Shown here piece after piece: positions 22,961 through 30,901 of a DNA stretch of 32,074 bases. This stretch comes from Sneathiella sp. Lineage in GTDB: Bacteria > Pseudomonadota > Alphaproteobacteria > Sneathiellales > Sneathiellaceae. Made by a program: the position numbers and the translations under genes. Location: positions 1 through 32,074 of the forward strand of contig JAIOYL010000020.1 in NCBI GenBank assembly GCA_021741195.1. Reading direction: 5' to 3'. Positions within the stretch are counted from its first letter, which is position 1, and every line of letters begins with the position of its first letter. Under the pieces are notes generated by a model. It was not told the origin of the DNA, searched no databases, and worked only from the letters and a program-made list of their open reading frames with translations.

Positions 22961-23896
22961 CTAGGACGTTATAAGATGACCCGGTTTCGGGATCGATGAA
23001 ATCTGTTGCTTCAACCAGATCAGTAACTGCCGGTATTTACCGGTTTGGGCGAAGGAAGCGGTGGTGACCAGCCAGTACTTGGAAGATGTGCTGGCTGGCG
23101 GCCCAACAATTTTTAGGAAACCGGCTGCGATGTCTCGTTCAATCAAAAGGGTCCTGCCAAGTGCAATCCCCATTCCGCTTATGGCCGCCTGCAGCATCAG
23201 ATCCGCTCTGTCAAATGAATGCTTTTTTGTTGAGACAGGCGCGGCCTTGCCAATTTCATGAAAATAACTGTCCCAGTTGAAGCCGGTCGTATCCTGTTCG
23301 CCGCGCCGGTCTGCCAGCAATGTCAGAAATTTCTCGTCCAGATCCCAAAAACTGACCGCGGAACTGCAATCCATGTTTGAGTTCGCCACGGGGATGAGTT
23401 CGCAATCCGCCAGATGATCGGCATGGAGCCCGCGATAGGGACCGGGCCCAAAACGAATGGCGACGTCGGCTTCGAACGCATGGACGTCGGCCATTTCATC
23501 ATTGACGTCAAGGGACAGGTTCATGCCAGTTTCTGTCGCAAGGGATAGTATCGGTACGAGCCATTTCATTGCCAGGGAAGAAGGTGCGGACAGTCTGATT
23601 TGATTCGACTGGTGCTCGCTACTAATCTCCGTTAACGCGGCCTTCCAAATGGCGGTCGCGCTTTCGGCGGCGTCACATAAAATCTCCCCCGTTTCAGTAA
23701 GGCGTATTGTCCGCGTCGTTCTCTCAAACAACCGCAATCCTATTTCTTCTTCTAGCATGCGGATACGGTGACTTACCGCGGATTGATCGATGGACAGTCT
23801 CAAAGCCGCCCCGGCGAAACTTTTCTGTTCTTTAATTGCAATAAGAAAAGCCGCAGATTTGGCCAATTTGGTTACTAATGCCGAGTTTTTATTCAT
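22961..23896 (-). CDS. LysR-family transcriptional regulator
   Basis: A 311-residue LysR-type regulator with the N-terminal winged HTH (residues about 15-75: SFAGAALRLSIDQSAVSHRI, RMLEEEIGLRLFERTTRTIR) and a substrate-binding domain of two lobes. The N-terminus and 'AVSHRIRMLEEEIGLRLF' resemble the GcvA/DsdC-like group. No ribosome binding site is visible before the ATG at 23896. It is divergent from the PhzF-like gene across 93 bp containing a 12-bp palindrome, so it most likely regulates that gene and itself. The inducer is unknown. Confidence 0.88.
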   Translation of the reverse strand: MNKNSALVTKLAKSAAFLIAIKEQKSFAGAALRLSIDQSAVSHRIRMLEEEIGLRLFERTTRTIRLTETGEILCDAAESATAIWKAALTEISSEHQSNQIRLSAPSSLAMKWLVPILSLATETGMNLSLDVNDEMADVHAFEADVAIRFGPGPYRGLHADHLADCELIPVANSNMDCSSAVSFWDLDEKFLTLLADRRGEQDTTGFNWDSYFHEIGKAAPVSTKKHSFDRADLMLQAAISGMGIALGRTLLIERDIAAGFLKIVGPPASTSSKYWLVTTASFAQTGKYRQLLIWLKQQISSIPKPGHLITS

Positions 23897-23927
23897 GAAA
23901 AAATTACACTATATAATGAATTTATAC

Positions 23928-23939
23928 CTATTGCAATAG
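23928..23939. promoter_or_regulatory. 12-bp palindrome between lysR and phzF-like genes
   Basis: CTATTGCAATAG is a perfect palindrome in the 93-bp divergent gap and fits the LysR-type T-N11-A layout when read with its outer bases. It lies 31 bp from the LysR start and 50 bp from the PhzF start. Confidence 0.5.
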
Positions 23940-23989
23940 CATTTATATCCACATAAATAAACAAAAATACAATAACTAAGGAAACATAC

Positions 23990-24901
23990 ATGTTGAAAAT
24001 TCATATAAATAACCGCATTGTCAATGCTCAAATCGTTAATGGCTTTGTCAGCGGGCATGGAGGTGGAAACCCGGCAGGTGTTGTGTTGGACGCCGATGAT
24101 CTCGATGAGGCCGATATGCTTGAAATTGCCCAGAAAATAGGGCTGTCTGAAACCGCGTTCGTATCAAAATCAAATACGGCAAGTTTCAAGCTCGATTTTT
24201 TCACACCTAATCGACGGATCGCACATTGCGGTCACGCAACAATTGCAACTTTCTCGTATCTCGCGGAAAAAGGACTGGTTTCGGAGGGATTGACGACGAA
24301 AGAAACGATAGATGGGCCACGGAAAATTATGATCAAAGACGGCGCAGCCTATATGGAGCAACTGGCGCCACGTTATCGTTCGTCTTCGGACTGGACGGCA
24401 GAAGGTGTGACTGTGGAAGATGTGCTGAAGTCACTTAATCTAGCACCACAGGATCTCGATCAACGGATTGATCCTGTACTGGTTAATACGGGAAACAGCT
24501 TTATCGTTATCGCCGTCAAAGACGAACGGGTTCTGAAAGGTATTCAGCCGGATTTCGAAGCAATAACCAAGATAAGCGATAGGCTTGATCTCATCGGCTA
24601 CTACATATTTACAACTAAAGTCGGGTCAGGCCAAATCGATGCGACAACGCGTATGTTCGCGCCGAGATATGCCATTGACGAAGAATCTGCGACTGGGATG
24701 GCAGCGGGGCCGCTCGCCTGTTTGCTATTTGACTATCTGGGGTTTGATAAATCGAAAGTTGTTATCGGGCAAGGTAGTTTTATGAAACCCTCGTTACCGA
24801 GCCTTATTACAGTTGAGCTAATGCTCAAAAACGGTAAAATTACCGGTCTTATGGCAGGAGGATACGGCAAGTTGATGAAAAAGGTGGAAATAGTGATCTG
24901 A
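23990..24901 (+). CDS. PhzF-family isomerase-like protein
   Basis: A 303-residue PhzF/diaminopimelate-epimerase-fold protein. E54 in GLSETAFV corresponds to the catalytic glutamate of PhzF. GGNPAGVV (25-32), FTPNRRIAHCGHATIATF (71-88) and a second-half TRMFAPRYAIDEESATGMAA repeat the fold signature. In phenazine producers PhzF isomerises DHHA, but no other phenazine genes are here, so another isomerase role is expected. AAGGAAACATACATG places a ribosome binding site about 8 bases before the ATG. The last codons end only a few bases before a transposase remnant, and the length remains normal, so it is not visibly truncated. Confidence 0.85.
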   Translation: MLKIHINNRIVNAQIVNGFVSGHGGGNPAGVVLDADDLDEADMLEIAQKIGLSETAFVSKSNTASFKLDFFTPNRRIAHCGHATIATFSYLAEKGLVSEGLTTKETIDGPRKIMIKDGAAYMEQLAPRYRSSSDWTAEGVTVEDVLKSLNLAPQDLDQRIDPVLVNTGNSFIVIAVKDERVLKGIQPDFEAITKISDRLDLIGYYIFTTKVGSGQIDATTRMFAPRYAIDEESATGMAAGPLACLLFDYLGFDKSKVVIGQGSFMKPSLPSLITVELMLKNGKITGLMAGGYGKLMKKVEIVI

Positions 24902-24902
24902 A

Positions 24903-25128
24903 GGGCATTGGCATGTATGGACGCCACCAGAACCACATTGGCGGGACTGCGTACAAGCAGACCTACCCGTCAGACGGAATGGCTTTCTTTCCAGTGCCGC
25001 GACCAGAGTAGGACACTGCGCGCGTCATGAACCAGTAGTTTCCTCAAGTATCCGTCTCCGTGTTTTGATAAACACCTGAGCCGCTCCCTGCCGCCGCTGG
25101 CGTATTGCCGCGAAACCGACCCGAGCTA
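24903..25128 (-). pseudogene. IS110/IS1111-family transposase C-terminal remnant
   Basis: The minus strand reads LGSVSRQYASGGRERLRCLS then KHGDGYLRKLLVHDARSVLL, a stop (TGA at 24972-24970), and RSPANVVLVASIHANA. This matches the C-terminal domain of IS1111-group transposases (SSGGKxRLGxISKxGDxYLRxLLVxGAxAV, then RPxNVxxVALANKxAR). A TAG lies immediately before the conserved part, at 25128-25126, and the N-terminal DEDD domain is absent. It is a dead fragment, and no inverted ends were identified. It occupies most of the gap between the PhzF-like and cytochrome genes. Confidence 0.8.
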
Positions 25129-25253
25129 TGTGGCGCAGAATTAATGTGGCCATTTAATTATTACTTTTTTTGAAGAGACGTTGGGCAGAGGCGGCAACGA
25201 ACCACCAACAGACAGATAGCGCGTCAACACGCGGAACCAGGATGTTGGATTGG

Positions 25254-25284
25254 GCCTGTACCTGACACTTTGCCCGGTACAGGC
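25254..25284. other. 9-bp inverted repeat hairpin after the cytochrome gene
   Basis: GCCTGTACC (25254-25262) and GGTACAGGC (25276-25284) are perfect arms with a 13-base loop. They lie just beyond the cytochrome b stop on the minus strand. No T tract follows in that direction, so it is a weak terminator candidate. A second short one, GATCG-TTG-CGATC (25287-25299), overlaps the stop codon. Confidence 0.4.
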
Positions 25285-25297
25285 AAGATCGTTGCGA

Positions 25298-25849
25298 TCA
25301 GGAGGCATCTTCCTTGGCTGGTTGACGCTTGCGCCCATTTATCATTGCACGCACAAGGTTTTCACCATGCCGGAGGCTTGCAAATATCACGCCTGCAACA
25401 TGCAAACCGATTAGTAGCAGTATCAGATTCGCCATAACCTCATGGAACTCCTCCACCGATTCTGTGCCCCAGAACATATCGAGGGTCATCATCCACCCAG
25501 AGACACCCGTTGCGATGAGAGCAATAATCAAGGCGAGAACCATTACTCCACCTGCGGGGTTATGTCCCAGGTAGCGGCGTTCGCGACCTGTCAATATTTC
25601 CTTCAAGTATTTGATGAAGCCTCTAACGCTCGGCACGAACTGAGCGAACCTTGCGTAACGAGGCCCCACTACGCCCCACAGCAGTCGGACTGCGACCAAA
25701 CCTAAGATCACGTAACCAGCAATCTCATGCAATATTTCCAATTCGTCGCCGGTCAACCAGGCGACGATGAAGGCAGCAACCAAGGACCAGTGGAAAACAC
25801 GGATCACCGGATCCCAGACTTTGACGGTCGGCGTGCTCTGCTTAATCAT
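25298..25849 (-). CDS. cytochrome b561-type membrane cytochrome (PepSY-linked)
   Basis: A 183-residue membrane cytochrome. Four membrane segments lie at about residues 17-33, 43-61, 102-121 and 138-158. Histidines in positions fitting heme b ligation are H20 (VFHWS), H41 (LHEIAG), H136 (FHEVMAN) and H150 (GLHVAG). The layout is that of the Ni/Fe-hydrogenase/cytochrome b561-like group that travels with PepSY proteins. It probably carries electrons between the quinone pool and a periplasmic acceptor. The ATG at 25849 lies within the end of the PepSY gene (8-base overlap, GATGATTAA), so the two are translationally coupled. The divergent response regulator/kinase pair likely controls them. Confidence 0.87.
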   Translation of the reverse strand: MIKQSTPTVKVWDPVIRVFHWSLVAAFIVAWLTGDELEILHEIAGYVILGLVAVRLLWGVVGPRYARFAQFVPSVRGFIKYLKEILTGRERRYLGHNPAGGVMVLALIIALIATGVSGWMMTLDMFWGTESVEEFHEVMANLILLLIGLHVAGVIFASLRHGENLVRAMINGRKRQPAKEDAS

Positions 25850-26120
25850 CGGTTTTATCCTGAAGCATTTTCAGCAACTTTGGGTTGAAATAGGCTTCGA
25901 TGCGTTTACCGCCGTTATCGATGGCATAGGCTTCGTAGCATCCGTCTTCGACCTTGATGCGTTTGACTTTCCAGCCTTCGGCTTCAAGTTTTTGCTGTAG
26001 GGCTTCGCGGGGCTGCCATTCCGCCATCGGTGCATTGCATCTGTTCTCCTCCGCATTGGCAGATGTCGAAAACAGCGCAAGGAAAGCGATAGCGGCGGAG
26101 GCGAGCATAACGTGTTTCAT
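25842..26120 (-). CDS. secreted PepSY-domain protein
   Basis: A 92-residue protein with a signal peptide (hydrophobic residues 4-19, cleavage likely after SANA at 20-23) and a single PepSY domain: PREALQQKLEAEGWKVKRIK, then DGCYEAYAIDNGGKRIEAYF and NPKLLKML. PepSY domains are thought to be inhibitory or ligand-binding modules in the periplasm. It contains two cysteines (C28 in NRCNAP and C60 in DGCYEA) that could form a disulfide. AGGAGACT lies a few bases before the ATG. With the overlapping cytochrome b561 gene it forms a common redox pair that is often neighboured by QseBC-like two-component genes, as here. Confidence 0.87.
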   Translation of the reverse strand: MKHVMLASAAIAFLALFSTSANAEENRCNAPMAEWQPREALQQKLEAEGWKVKRIKVEDGCYEAYAIDNGGKRIEAYFNPKLLKMLQDKTDD

Positions 26121-26164
26121 AGATAGTCTCCTGTTCGGTTAAGCTGATGCAGAGACTATTGCGC

Positions 26165-26225
26165 GCTTACCTTGCGGAATGCTGAAGCGAAGACAGTTTT
26201 TGCTTCAGCATTCCGCAAGGTAAGC
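26165..26225. promoter_or_regulatory. Perfect 24-bp inverted repeat between PepSY and response regulator genes
   Basis: The 24-bp arms at 26165-26188 and 26202-26225 are exact reverse complements, with a 13-base loop (GAAGACAGTTTTT). The arms begin GCTTACCTTGCGG and end AATGCTGAAGC. The element fills most of the gap between the divergent starts at 26120 and 26269. It is far longer than usual operators and could be a paired binding site for the adjacent response regulator or a hairpin in the regulator's leader. No T tract suits a terminator in either direction. Confidence 0.75.
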
Positions 26226-26268
26226 TGTATACCTTTCGATGCCTTGGATTTCCCCATTTGGACCAAAC

Positions 26269-26928
26269 ATGCGCATTCTGCTTATCGAAGACGACGATAC
26301 ACTCGGCGACGCTATTCGCGAGCAAGTCGCGTCGGATGGACACGCTGTCGACTGGATGACTTTACTGGCTGACGCCGAAGTTAGCGCGCGTGCGGTAGCG
26401 TATGATCTAATTCTTCTTGACCTTATGCTGCCGGACGGGCGCGGCCTCGATTTTTTACGTGGCCGTCGCTCAGCGGGCGATACCACGTCAGTCATTATTT
26501 TGACGGCGCGGGATCAAATTTCGGAGCGGATAGAAGGCTTGAACGCCGGTGCGGATGACTATTTGGTAAAACCGTTCAATCTTGCGGAGTTGACAGCACG
26601 GATTGCAGCTGTCGCGCGGCGCTATACGGGCAATCCGAACCCTTTATTGAGATTGGGTACCCTTGATATTGATCTCGCTGCACGGACCGTGCGCCGTGAT
26701 GGCAAAAAGATCGACTTGACAGCACGGGAATGGCGTCTGTTTGAAGCCCTGCTGCAGCATCCCGGAGCGGTCCTGTCCAAGGCGCGGCTCGAAGAGCATT
26801 TATATAGCTTCGATTCCGCATTTGAGAGCAACACGATTGAGGTGCATATTAGCCGTCTTCGCAAGAAGCTTGGGCGTGAAGTAATAGAGACGGCGCGCGG
26901 AATCGGCTACCGGCTGCAACGAACATGA
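26269..26928 (+). CDS. OmpR/PhoB-family response regulator (QseB-like)
   Basis: A 219-residue response regulator starting at ATG 26269 (MRILLIEDDD), chosen because the receiver begins there; the frame extends to ATG 26239 but adds only MPWISPFGPN, outside the fold. The receiver has E7-D8-D9, phosphoacceptor D51 in LLDLMLPDG, T79 and K101 in LVKPFN. The C-terminal winged helix (about 125-217) has LTAREWRLFEALL and EVHISRLRKKLG, ending RGIGYRLQ. The kinase start overlaps its stop by four bases (ATGA). It is divergent from PepSY and cytochrome b561 genes across the 24-bp inverted repeat. Position suggests a QseB/PmrA-like role, but the inducing signal is unknown. Confidence 0.92.
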   Translation: MRILLIEDDDTLGDAIREQVASDGHAVDWMTLLADAEVSARAVAYDLILLDLMLPDGRGLDFLRGRRSAGDTTSVIILTARDQISERIEGLNAGADDYLVKPFNLAELTARIAAVARRYTGNPNPLLRLGTLDIDLAARTVRRDGKKIDLTAREWRLFEALLQHPGAVLSKARLEEHLYSFDSAFESNTIEVHISRLRKKLGREVIETARGIGYRLQRT

Positions 26929-28256
26929 GAAAACCGTATAGCCTTCGCAAACGTCTTAGTTACGGATTGGCACTCGGGATCGCATTTATGTGGCTTGCTG
27001 CTGTTCTGATATCCAGCCTGATTGTACGCCATGAATTAGATGAAGCGTTTGACAGCGCCCTTCAGGAAACAGCGCAACGGCTACTGTCACTCGCCGTTGT
27101 CGAGATCATGGATCATGAGGGCGCCCTGTCAGAACGCCGCATCTCGCCTGTCAGACCTCATGACGAGTTCGTGACCTATGTAGTCCGCGATCAGTTTGGC
27201 AATATTCTCTTGCATTCCCACGATGCGGACCGAAGTGTTTTTCCGACAAAGCCAAGATCGGGATTCAGCAGCACAGCGACGCATCGCATATATGGTGAGG
27301 CGGCGGTCAGTGACAGCATCTTCATTGAAGTCGCGGAGCCGCTTACACACCGGCGTCAAGCTGCGATGGAATCAACCCTTTCCATGGTCGTGCCATTAGT
27401 ACTGTTCCTGCCATTCAGTGTCGTCGGTGTTTGGTGGCTCGTGCGACATAGTATGCAGCCCGTAATTGGCCTGAGTACGCAAATTGAAGCCCGCAGCGCG
27501 GGTGATTTATCCCCGGTGACTTCAGCCGCCCTCCCAGACGAGATCGGGCCGATCGCCATCGCTGTTAATAATCTGATGGAACGGCTGCAACGAAGCCTGG
27601 AGGCGGAACGCAGCTTTACCGCAAATAGCGCGCATGAGCTTAGGACGCCCATTGCTGGCGCACTGGCGCAGACTCAGCGGCTGATTTCATCACTTCCGGA
27701 AAACGATCTGCGCACAAGGGCGCAAGGCATCGAAGCTTCTCTACAACGTCTTGCGAGAATTTCCGAAAAGCTGATGCAGCTCGCCCGGGCCGAGGGCGGT
27801 GGCATTATTGTCGAGAAAGCTATCGATCTCGGGCCCGTCCTGGACGCCATCGTCGACGAATTCAGGCGTCATACACAAAGTGGTGCGCGCCTAAGATATA
27901 CCCCGGCCGAGGCAGGCACACTGGTCGCGCGAATTGATGCCGACGCTTTCGCCATCCTGATGCGGAACTTAATCGAGAACGCCCTGAAACATAGTCCTGC
28001 AAAATCTAGAGTCGATATCGAGCTGTTGCCCGGACAAGTACGGGTAATCAACGTTGGGCCGGTGCTCGCCCCGGAAACCTTAGGCAGCATGACCAAACCC
28101 TTCAAACGCGGCTCATCGAAAGCAGATGGCAGTGGTCTCGGTCTTGCCATTGCGGCGGCGATTGCCACAAACGGAAATATCGGGCTTAACTTCCAATCGC
28201 CTGCATCAGATCGACAAGACGGATTTGAATCGATTGTCAATTTGCCGTTAAAGTAA
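26925..28256 (+). CDS. sensor histidine kinase (QseC-like)
   Basis: A 443-residue membrane kinase. Transmembrane segments are at about 13-34 and 152-174, enclosing a periplasmic sensor region of about 118 residues. The HAMP-like linker is at 176-228. The phosphoacceptor H237 is in NSAHELRTPIAGAL, and the ATPase domain has NLIENALKHS and, after a short linker, GSGLGLAIAAAIA. It overlaps the response regulator by ATGA and should phosphorylate it. QseC-like kinases respond to envelope or redox cues; here the divergent PepSY-cytochrome target suggests a periplasmic redox or metal signal, which is inference. No damage seen. Confidence 0.92.
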   Translation: MRKPYSLRKRLSYGLALGIAFMWLAAVLISSLIVRHELDEAFDSALQETAQRLLSLAVVEIMDHEGALSERRISPVRPHDEFVTYVVRDQFGNILLHSHDADRSVFPTKPRSGFSSTATHRIYGEAAVSDSIFIEVAEPLTHRRQAAMESTLSMVVPLVLFLPFSVVGVWWLVRHSMQPVIGLSTQIEARSAGDLSPVTSAALPDEIGPIAIAVNNLMERLQRSLEAERSFTANSAHELRTPIAGALAQTQRLISSLPENDLRTRAQGIEASLQRLARISEKLMQLARAEGGGIIVEKAIDLGPVLDAIVDEFRRHTQSGARLRYTPAEAGTLVARIDADAFAILMRNLIENALKHSPAKSRVDIELLPGQVRVINVGPVLAPETLGSMTKPFKRGSSKADGSGLGLAIAAAIATNGNIGLNFQSPASDRQDGFESIVNLPLK

Positions 28257-28314
28257 AACGTTCCATCTCAGAGCATGGACATTTGAAAACTCAAAACCCG
28301 TTCGGGCCAAAACT

Positions 28315-28356
28315 GTTGCCTATGTCTCCAGTATAAAACGTAACCCATGTGCCCGG
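28315..28356. repeat. two 17-bp imperfect direct repeats, transposon-end-like
   Basis: GTTGCCTATGTCTCCAG (28315-28331) and GTAACCCATGTGCCCGG (28340-28356) follow each other with a 25-bp period. The GTnnCCnATGTnnCCnG pattern recalls repeats seen near the ends of IS elements of the IS481/IS3/IS21 type; the exact family is a recollection. No transposase is next to them. Confidence 0.4.
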
Positions 28357-28373
28357 AACGGACCGGGAAGAAA

Positions 28374-28405
28374 TGGTGCCCGGGAGTGGATTCGATCCAC
28401 CGACA
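28374..28405 (-). other. tRNA-Phe-like 3' end, probable attachment-site scar
   Basis: On the minus strand, a T-arm with loop ATCGAAT (normally TTCGAAT) is followed by CCCGGGC-A-CCA at the 3' end. The T-stem GGTGG/CCACT pairs, with one G-T pair. TGTCGGTGG before the loop and TCCCGGGCACCA after it match the 3' third of alphaproteobacterial tRNA-Phe as I remember it, with one T-to-A change. The matching 5' acceptor GCCCGGG and the anticodon arm are absent upstream, so this is not a gene but the short duplicated end left by tRNA-targeting integrases. No integrase is in the window. Confidence 0.65.
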
Positions 28406-28847
28406 AGCTAATAGCGTTTCGACATGCTGTGAGAATACGGAGTTAGTGGCCGCAGTAGCGAGAAATCTGTCTTTAGCCATAGCCGATACTCAGACCTTTC
28501 GGCAATTTACTTAGTTTCCGAGGCATTTTCGGTCTAGAATCAAATGAAGATTGACTGGTTTCCAAAAGTCAGCCTTATAAAGGTTGTCTTCAGCAAGGAG
28601 GGCCCCTTTTTGAAAGATATCCTGACAGGTGAGCGTCCGTCTTCTAGGTGCTGACGATGCGCTTCCTATGGCATCACTGAGAGTAGATAATATTGCCGAA
28701 AGCAATGTTAATCTATTCACTTTGGGACTTGTATGCCAGGTCGAATGTGAGTATTGGCTATTCGCAATTCGAAAAATCGGGATAGAAATTAATTAAAGGC
28801 TGTCAGGTTATCGGCTGCTGGTCTTCAAAATAAAAAGGATAAGAATA

Positions 28848-30059
28848 ATGCTGAAAGACGTCGTGATCTGTGAACCGGTAAGGACACCAGTCGGCCGCTT
28901 TGGTGGGCAATTCAAGGATCTCCATGCCCATGAGTTGGGGCGTGCCGTTGTTGAAGGGTTGCTTGCCCGTTGTGACGGTCTGAAGGGCAGGGTGGATGAC
29001 ATGATTTTCGCCCAATGCTATCCGTCGATGGATGCGCCGGCAGTTGGCCGAGTGATCGGGTTGGACGCCGGTCTCCCCATAGAAATAGGCGGCTACCAGC
29101 TTGACCGTCGCTGCGGTTCCGGTCTGCAAGCTATCATCAATGCGGTTATGCAAGTGGCGACGGGAGGCTCCTCAGTTGTGATCGCGGGAGGAGTGGAATC
29201 CATGTCTAATGCTCCCTTCTACTCAACCGCTGGGCGTTGGGGGATCAAGGGTACGTCTCTTGAATTTCATGATGCCCTCGCCCGTGGCCGGGTAACCGCG
29301 GGCGGGATTAATTTCCCTGTTCCCGGCGGCATGTTGGAAACAGCAGAAAATCTACGTAAGAGCCATTCGGTGCCTCGGGACGAACAGGATCGGTTCTCCG
29401 TTGAATCCCACCGTCGTGCTGTAGCGGCCCAGGAGGCCGGCCGGTTCAATGATGAAATCATTCCCGTCACCGTGCGCGGCCGCAAAGGGAATACAATTTT
29501 TGGCAAGGATGAACATCCCCGGCCTGAAGCTTCTGAGGAGAGCCTCGCTAAATTGAAGCCGATCCGCCTAAAACAGGACCCGGACTCTACAGTTACCGCC
29601 GGAAATGCGAGTGGCCAGAATGATGGTGCCTCGGCCTGCGTCGTGACAACTCGCGCCATCGCTGCGGAACTTCGCCTTAAACCTTATGGTAGCTTGGTAA
29701 GCTGGGCTGTTGCGGGTGTAGGGCCTGAGATCATGGGGATCGGACCTGTACCGGCAACGGCAAAGGCTTTGGAGCGCGCCGGACTTGGCTTAAAGGATTT
29801 AGACCTGATTGAACTTAATGAAGCCTTTGCAGCCCAGGTTTTGTCTTGCACTCGGGTCTGGGGGTTTGAAAAGTCTGATTTCGAACGGATGAATGTGAAT
29901 GGCTCCGGGATTTCTTTAGGCCATCCGGTGGGCGCAACTGGAGGCCGAATCCTCGCGACCCTGCTTCGCGAGATGGACCGTCGGAACGTGCAATATGGCC
30001 TTGAGACCATGTGCATCGGCGGGGGGCAGGGACTGGCGGCGATTTTCGAGCGGGCGTAA
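28848..30059 (+). CDS. acetyl-CoA acyltransferase (thiolase)
   Basis: A full-length 403-residue thiolase with nucleophile C89 in LDRRCGSGLQ, a NEAF motif, H359 in GHPVGATGG and second cysteine C389 in METMC-like LETMCIGGG. All three catalytic residues are present, so it should carry out thiolytic cleavage of 3-ketoacyl-CoA. AAAAAGGATAAGAAT upstream gives an AAGGA about 8 bases from the ATG. It stands alone on its strand behind the gene-free region; the hydratase and oxygenase genes converge on it. It is clearly distinct in sequence from the thiolase at 1269-2516. Short inverted repeats (GCGTAA/TTACGC at 30054-30072 and CGACAG/CTGTCG at 30081-30097) lie just after its end. Confidence 0.9.
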   Translation: MLKDVVICEPVRTPVGRFGGQFKDLHAHELGRAVVEGLLARCDGLKGRVDDMIFAQCYPSMDAPAVGRVIGLDAGLPIEIGGYQLDRRCGSGLQAIINAVMQVATGGSSVVIAGGVESMSNAPFYSTAGRWGIKGTSLEFHDALARGRVTAGGINFPVPGGMLETAENLRKSHSVPRDEQDRFSVESHRRAVAAQEAGRFNDEIIPVTVRGRKGNTIFGKDEHPRPEASEESLAKLKPIRLKQDPDSTVTAGNASGQNDGASACVVTTRAIAAELRLKPYGSLVSWAVAGVGPEIMGIGPVPATAKALERAGLGLKDLDLIELNEAFAAQVLSCTRVWGFEKSDFERMNVNGSGISLGHPVGATGGRILATLLREMDRRNVQYGLETMCIGGGQGLAAIFERA

Positions 30060-30118
30060 ATTGCGATTACGCTCTATAGCCGACAGGGAAGCTGTCGCAA
30101 GCGAATGCCGTTACCTGG

Positions 30119-30901
30119 TTACTGACCTTTAAAATTCGCCGCCCGTTTTTCCTGGAATGCCGTGACACCTTCCAAAAAATCGCTGCTCTGAAATGCCTGC
30201 CCCTGGCAGGCGGCCTCAAACCGCAATGCGTCGGCAAGGCCATTGTCCTGGGCGAACGCAATTTGCCGCTTGATTAATCCTAATGCGACAGATGGTCCAT
30301 TCGCGAGCCGCTGGGCCAGCATGGTTGCCTCTATCGGAAGCTGTTCATCATCCACAACCTGCCAAATCAAACCCCAATCTTTCGCCGTTTCGGCGTCAAT
30401 CGCCTGATCTCCGAACATCGCCATGGCTGTGGCCCGGGCTGTCCCGAGTTTTCGAACCAGAGACCAGGACATTCCACCGTCCAGAACGGCGCCAATCCGT
30501 GAGAAGGCTGTCAGCAATTTAGCGGAACGGGCGGCAATTATGACATCTCCGGATAGCGCCAGCCCGCAACCGGCGCCTGCGGCCGCACCGTTTAGAGCAA
30601 TTAATACCGGAACCGGCACTTCCTGAATGGCAAGAATAAGCCGGTTTATTCCCACCATCATTTGCCCTTCGATAACATTCCGCCGGCCCGCAAGCCCATT
30701 CCCCTGTAAATCCGCGCCCGCACAAAAACCGCGGCCCGAACCGGTAATCATGATCGCCCTTGCCGAACGGCTCGCGGCTACATCCATGACGGCATCCGTC
30801 AGATCATTTATCAGTCCGGCAGTCATGGCGTTCATCTGTTCCGGACGGTTCAACGTCAGTTTCAGTAAATTGCCGTCCGTTTCCGAAATCAATTCAGGCA
30901 T
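30119..30901 (-). CDS. enoyl-CoA hydratase/isomerase, PaaG-like
   Basis: A 260-residue crotonase-fold protein. GRGFCAGADL (57-65) and NGAAAGAGCGLALSGD (104-119) form the CoA-ester oxyanion site. The classical glutamates are missing: the first position (GGGCEL in hydratases) is Gly113, and the second is not Glu. D141 in GAVLDGG sits where PaaG-type isomerases have their catalytic aspartate. This indicates a ring-epoxide or double-bond isomerase, or a related activity, rather than a plain hydratase. ATG at 30901 lies within the end of the Rieske oxygenase gene (8-base overlap), so the two are translationally coupled. Confidence 0.85.
   Translation of the reverse strand: MPELISETDGNLLKLTLNRPEQMNAMTAGLINDLTDAVMDVAASRSARAIMITGSGRGFCAGADLQGNGLAGRRNVIEGQMMVGINRLILAIQEVPVPVLIALNGAAAGAGCGLALSGDVIIAARSAKLLTAFSRIGAVLDGGMSWSLVRKLGTARATAMAMFGDQAIDAETAKDWGLIWQVVDDEQLPIEATMLAQRLANGPSVALGLIKRQIAFAQDNGLADALRFEAACQGQAFQSSDFLEGVTAFQEKRAANFKGQ

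Larger units (their letters stand above)
28257..28847. other. Gene-free region with scars of mobile DNA
   Basis: Nearly 600 bp without a supported gene. It holds the transposon-end-like direct repeats at 28315-28356, a CCCGG/CCGGG hairpin (28352-28367) and the tRNA-Phe-like 3' end at 28374-28405. From 28410 to 28840 I saw no family resemblance in any frame; the 69-codon minus-strand frame at 28511-28720 has no ribosome binding site. A ribosome-binding AAGGA lies shortly before the thiolase at 28848. Confidence 0.5.

Noticed and set aside
28374-28450. An intact tRNA gene on the minus strand
   Set aside because: Only the T-arm and 3' acceptor strand are present; the 5' acceptor, D arm and anticodon arm are missing.
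28511-28720. Minus-strand frame of 69 codons in the gene-free region
   Set aside because: No ribosome binding site, no fold or family resemblance.
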